This document shows positions 62,006-64,000 of a stretch of DNA of 64,000 nucleotides, piece by piece; within the stretch, counting starts at the first letter, position 1; each line of letters begins with the position of its first letter. Position numbers and translations under genes: made by a program. Under the pieces are notes generated by a model, which had not been told where the DNA came from, made no database searches, and saw nothing but the letters and a program-made list of their open reading frames with translations. The DNA is from Cupriavidus basilensis. GTDB lineage: Bacteria; Pseudomonadota; Gammaproteobacteria; Burkholderiales; Burkholderiaceae. Where the stretch lies: positions 124,001 to 188,000 of the forward strand of contig NZ_BBQM01000004.1 of assembly GCF_000876015.1 (NCBI RefSeq), in the 5' to 3' direction.

Positions 62006-62844
62006 CAGCGGGCCGCCGGCTGCCGGGCGGTCAGCCCCGCCTGCAGCAGCCGCAGCGCTTCCGGCAGGCGCGGGCCGAAGCCGAGCAGCAGCAGGTCGTC
62101 CATGACGACGATGCGCCGGTTCCTGGCCGCCGGAGTCGCGTTGAGGCCCGGCTGGGCCAGGAAGGCGTCGGCGCTGCCGCTGGCGCCCACCGACATCGTG
62201 GTCGTCACGATCACGTCCGGCTTCAGCGCGGCCGCGGCCTCGGCCGAGAACGGCTTGAACCCGGTCTGCTCGGCCAGCACGTTGGTGGCGCCCGCGAGCC
62301 TGAGCATCGCATCGCCGGCGGTGTCGCTGCCCACCGCCTGCATCTTGCCGGTATGGCTGCTGACGATCAGCACGCGCACCGGCTGGCCGACGGGGCGGAT
62401 GTCGCGCAGTTCGGCGTGCAGCCGCTCGACCAGGGCCTGTCCGCGCCCGGGGATTTCCAGCGCCGCGGCCGCGCCGAGGATGCGCTGGTCCAGCGCCTCG
62501 ATCGTGGGCGCGGACGGCAGTATCACGACCTTGCTGCCGAGCTTGCGGATCTGCTCCAGCGCCTGGGGCGGGCCGGTCTGGTCGGAAGCCAGCACGAGGT
62601 CCGGCTTCAGGCTGGCGAGCCCTTCCACCGAGACCGTGCGGTAGTAGCCCACCTTCGGCAGCTTCGACGCCGCGGCGGGGTAGATGCTCGACGCGTCCGC
62701 GCCGACGAGCGCGCGGTCCGCGTCCAGCGCGTAGATGATTTCGGTGACGGCGCCGCCCAGCCCGACCACGCGGGCGGGCGGCGCGGCCTGGGCCATGCCC
62801 GCCGCGCACAGCAGCGGCAGCAGCGCGGAACGCAGCAGTTTCAT
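62005..62844 (-). CDS. hmuT: heme ABC transporter periplasmic binding protein
   Basis: This 279-residue helical-backbone binding protein has a signal peptide (KLLRSALLPLLCAAGMAQA, cleaved near residue 22). Its mature part begins PPARVVGLGGAVTEIIYALD and contains VEGLASLKPDLVLASDQTG. It delivers heme to HmuUV. The start ATG 62844 has GGAG about 8 bp upstream; an earlier ATG (62859) would place extra residues before the signal. It lies 20 bp after hmuS. Confidence 0.92.
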   Translation of the reverse strand: MKLLRSALLPLLCAAGMAQAAPPARVVGLGGAVTEIIYALDADRALVGADASSIYPAAASKLPKVGYYRTVSVEGLASLKPDLVLASDQTGPPQALEQIRKLGSKVVILPSAPTIEALDQRILGAAAALEIPGRGQALVERLHAELRDIRPVGQPVRVLIVSSHTGKMQAVGSDTAGDAMLRLAGATNVLAEQTGFKPFSAEAAAALKPDVIVTTTMSVGASGSADAFLAQPGLNATPAARNRRIVVMDDLLLLGFGPRLPEALRLLQAGLTARQPAAR

Positions 62845-62864
62845 CGTTGACTCCGGCATGCGCG

Positions 62865-63905
62865 TCAGGCGGCCAGCGCGGCCGGGCAGAGCGACTGGAG
62901 CAGTGCCCGCCACGCGCCCAGCTCCGGCTTGCCGGGCTTGCGCTCGCCGAAGAACTGCGCGATCAGCTCGCCATTGGCGCCGAACAGTTCCAGGGACGTC
63001 ACCCAGCCGTCCACCGTGGGCTTGTTGACGACCCAGCTCGACGCCACGGCACCGGTGTTCAGGTGCAGATTGAACTTGTCGTCGAGCACGTTGAACCACG
63101 TACCGGTACGCACCAGCTTGTGCACCGGCCCCGTGTGGATCTGCACGATGCCCCGGTTGGCGACGAAGCACATGATCGGCAGGCCCGACCCGGCGGCGCG
63201 CCCGAGCATGGTCTCGATGGCCGCGTCGTCCACCTGCTGCGCCAGGTCGCTGCCCGCGCTGCGCAGCGCGCCGAGGCGCGACACGCCGAACTGCCGCAGC
63301 ATGGCGAAGAAATCGTGCGTGTCCTTGAGGCCGCGCCAGTGCTCGCGCATGGCCCCGGCGTCGGCGGGCAGGTCGGCCTCGGCAACGGCGGCGATGGCCT
63401 CGACCACCACCGGCGCCACCGCGTCCACGGCGTGCCGGTCGACGTACGCCTGCCACGCCGCGGCGTCGGTGGCATCGGTCCGGTAGACCTTGTGCACCGC
63501 CTCGCCGGCCTTGTCGAAGAACTGCACGCTGTCGCGGCCGTTCTCCGTCACCGCGTAGAAGTAGCGCCAGGCGCCGAAGAACATGCGCAGGTCGATGTCG
63601 GGCCCGAGCACGATGCCCACGGGCCCCTCGGCTTCGATGCCCTGGTACTGGCCGTGCCGCTCGTGGACCGCATGGTCGTTGCGCGACAAGGCCATCACCG
63701 GCCCGAGCATGCCGAGGTCGCGGAACAACTGCTGCGCCGTGCCCCCGAGCTGCCGCGTCTGCACGCCGCAGCCCGCGGCGACGAGTTCGGCCTCGCTCAC
63801 CCCGAGATGCCGCGCGCGGTCCCGGATGCGTAGTTTCGGTTGGGCCGCGGCCAGTTCCTGGTGCCGCCGGCGCAGCGCGTCAATGCTTTGTCGTTCCATT
63901 TCCAT
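62865..63905 (-). CDS. hmuS: hemin-degrading/transport factor HmuS
   Basis: This 346-residue cytoplasmic protein is built of two repeated HemS/ChuX-like domains (about 10-170 and 190-340): VMALSRNDHAVHERHGQYQG in the first and PIMCFVANRGIVQIHTGPVH with the heme-axial His region in the second. It receives heme from the ABC transporter and hands it to degradation or storage. It is the first visible gene of hmuSTUV, preceded 16 bp upstream by the tail of another gene on the same strand, probably part of the same operon. Confidence 0.92.
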   Translation of the reverse strand: MEMERQSIDALRRRHQELAAAQPKLRIRDRARHLGVSEAELVAAGCGVQTRQLGGTAQQLFRDLGMLGPVMALSRNDHAVHERHGQYQGIEAEGPVGIVLGPDIDLRMFFGAWRYFYAVTENGRDSVQFFDKAGEAVHKVYRTDATDAAAWQAYVDRHAVDAVAPVVVEAIAAVAEADLPADAGAMREHWRGLKDTHDFFAMLRQFGVSRLGALRSAGSDLAQQVDDAAIETMLGRAAGSGLPIMCFVANRGIVQIHTGPVHKLVRTGTWFNVLDDKFNLHLNTGAVASSWVVNKPTVDGWVTSLELFGANGELIAQFFGERKPGKPELGAWRALLQSLCPAALAA

Positions 63906-63921
63906 GCGGGTCCGGGAGGGT

Positions 63922-64000
63922 TCAGGGCTGGACGTCGAAGTTGATCGTCCAGGTCTGCTGGCTGCTGTTCGAGTTCGGGTCGGCGTAGGCGATCTTCGTC
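63922..64000 (-). CDS. C-terminal end of a gene upstream of hmuS
   Basis: Only 25 codons are visible, ending ADPNSNSSQQTWTINFDVQP before TGA at 63924-63922. The composition suggests a secreted or outer-membrane beta-rich protein. Its place before hmuS fits an HmuY-like or other iron-linked surface protein, but the fragment is too short to tell. Confidence 0.55.
   Translation of the reverse strand, partial: TKIAYADPNSNSSQQTWTINFDVQP

Overview
The window is very GC-rich, densely coded DNA from a betaproteobacterium of the Burkholderiaceae, most like Cupriavidus. The main clues are a complete NAD-dependent molybdenum formate dehydrogenase operon (fdsGBACD) with its ModE/PBP-type regulator, a DUF3141-pta-ackA-fabI cluster, a DctBD/DctA C4-dicarboxylate system and paired TCS/heme genes. 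The assignment comes from gene content and order only. I recognised no rRNA, tRNA or CRISPR array.

Layout. 0-0.8 kb: the tail of a secreted protein and a small lipoprotein. 0.8-8.3 kb: fdsR (minus) divergent from fdsG-B-A-C-D (plus). 8.4-10.5 kb: a PBP1A-like transglycosylase, a small RRM-like protein and a tyrosine phosphatase. 10.5-16.3 kb: pta-ackA (minus) divergent from DUF3141-fabI (plus). 16.4-20.6 kb: a second RRM-like protein, modE, a CYTH-domain protein and modABC (minus) with a ModE box; molybdate uptake thus sits near the Mo-dependent formate dehydrogenase. 20.7-21.5 kb: a Sel1-repeat protein. 21.6-23.5 kb: a visibly less GC-rich accessory patch with a Rid protein, a LysR regulator, a relic of the conjugation-associated DUF2274 gene and an intact DUF1059 gene. 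23.7-29.1 kb: a nucleoside deoxyribosyltransferase-like gene and a tightly overlapping operon of an AI-2E-type permease, two half-size PqiA proteins, PqiB (MCE) and PqiC. 29.3-32.5 kb: an HPP-CBS protein divergent from a CLC-CBS channel. 32.5-36.2 kb: CHASE2 - SH3-like - M48 lipoprotein operon.

36.4-40.2 kb: an iron operon (TonB receptor - piuC - Fur paralogue) behind a near-perfect Fur box. 40.5-43.2 kb: an Lrp regulator divergent from an amidinohydrolase/ornithine cyclodeaminase pair, a plausible arginine-to-proline route. 43.2-46 kb: an HTH/pseudo-receiver regulator, a glycosyltransferase and a WcaF-like acetyltransferase. 46.3-51.5 kb: dctB-dctD and dctA, with a sigma-54 promoter, an upstream repeated site and a strong terminator at dctA. 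51.6-55 kb: a MASE1-PAS-GGDEF-EAL protein split by an in-frame amber codon just before the EAL signature. 55.9-58 kb: an OmpR/histidine-kinase pair. 58.2-64 kb: heme oxygenase, a two-gene Tad fragment (TadE, prepilin peptidase) and the heme-uptake operon hmuSTUV.

The clearest candidates for new biology are the two RRM-like mini-proteins, the PHA-synthase-like DUF3141 protein in an acyl-phosphate cluster, the amber-split GGDEF-EAL protein, the near-identical 20-bp boxes at the fds promoter, the HTH/pseudo-receiver regulator and the 10-bp phased repeat near 40.5 kb.
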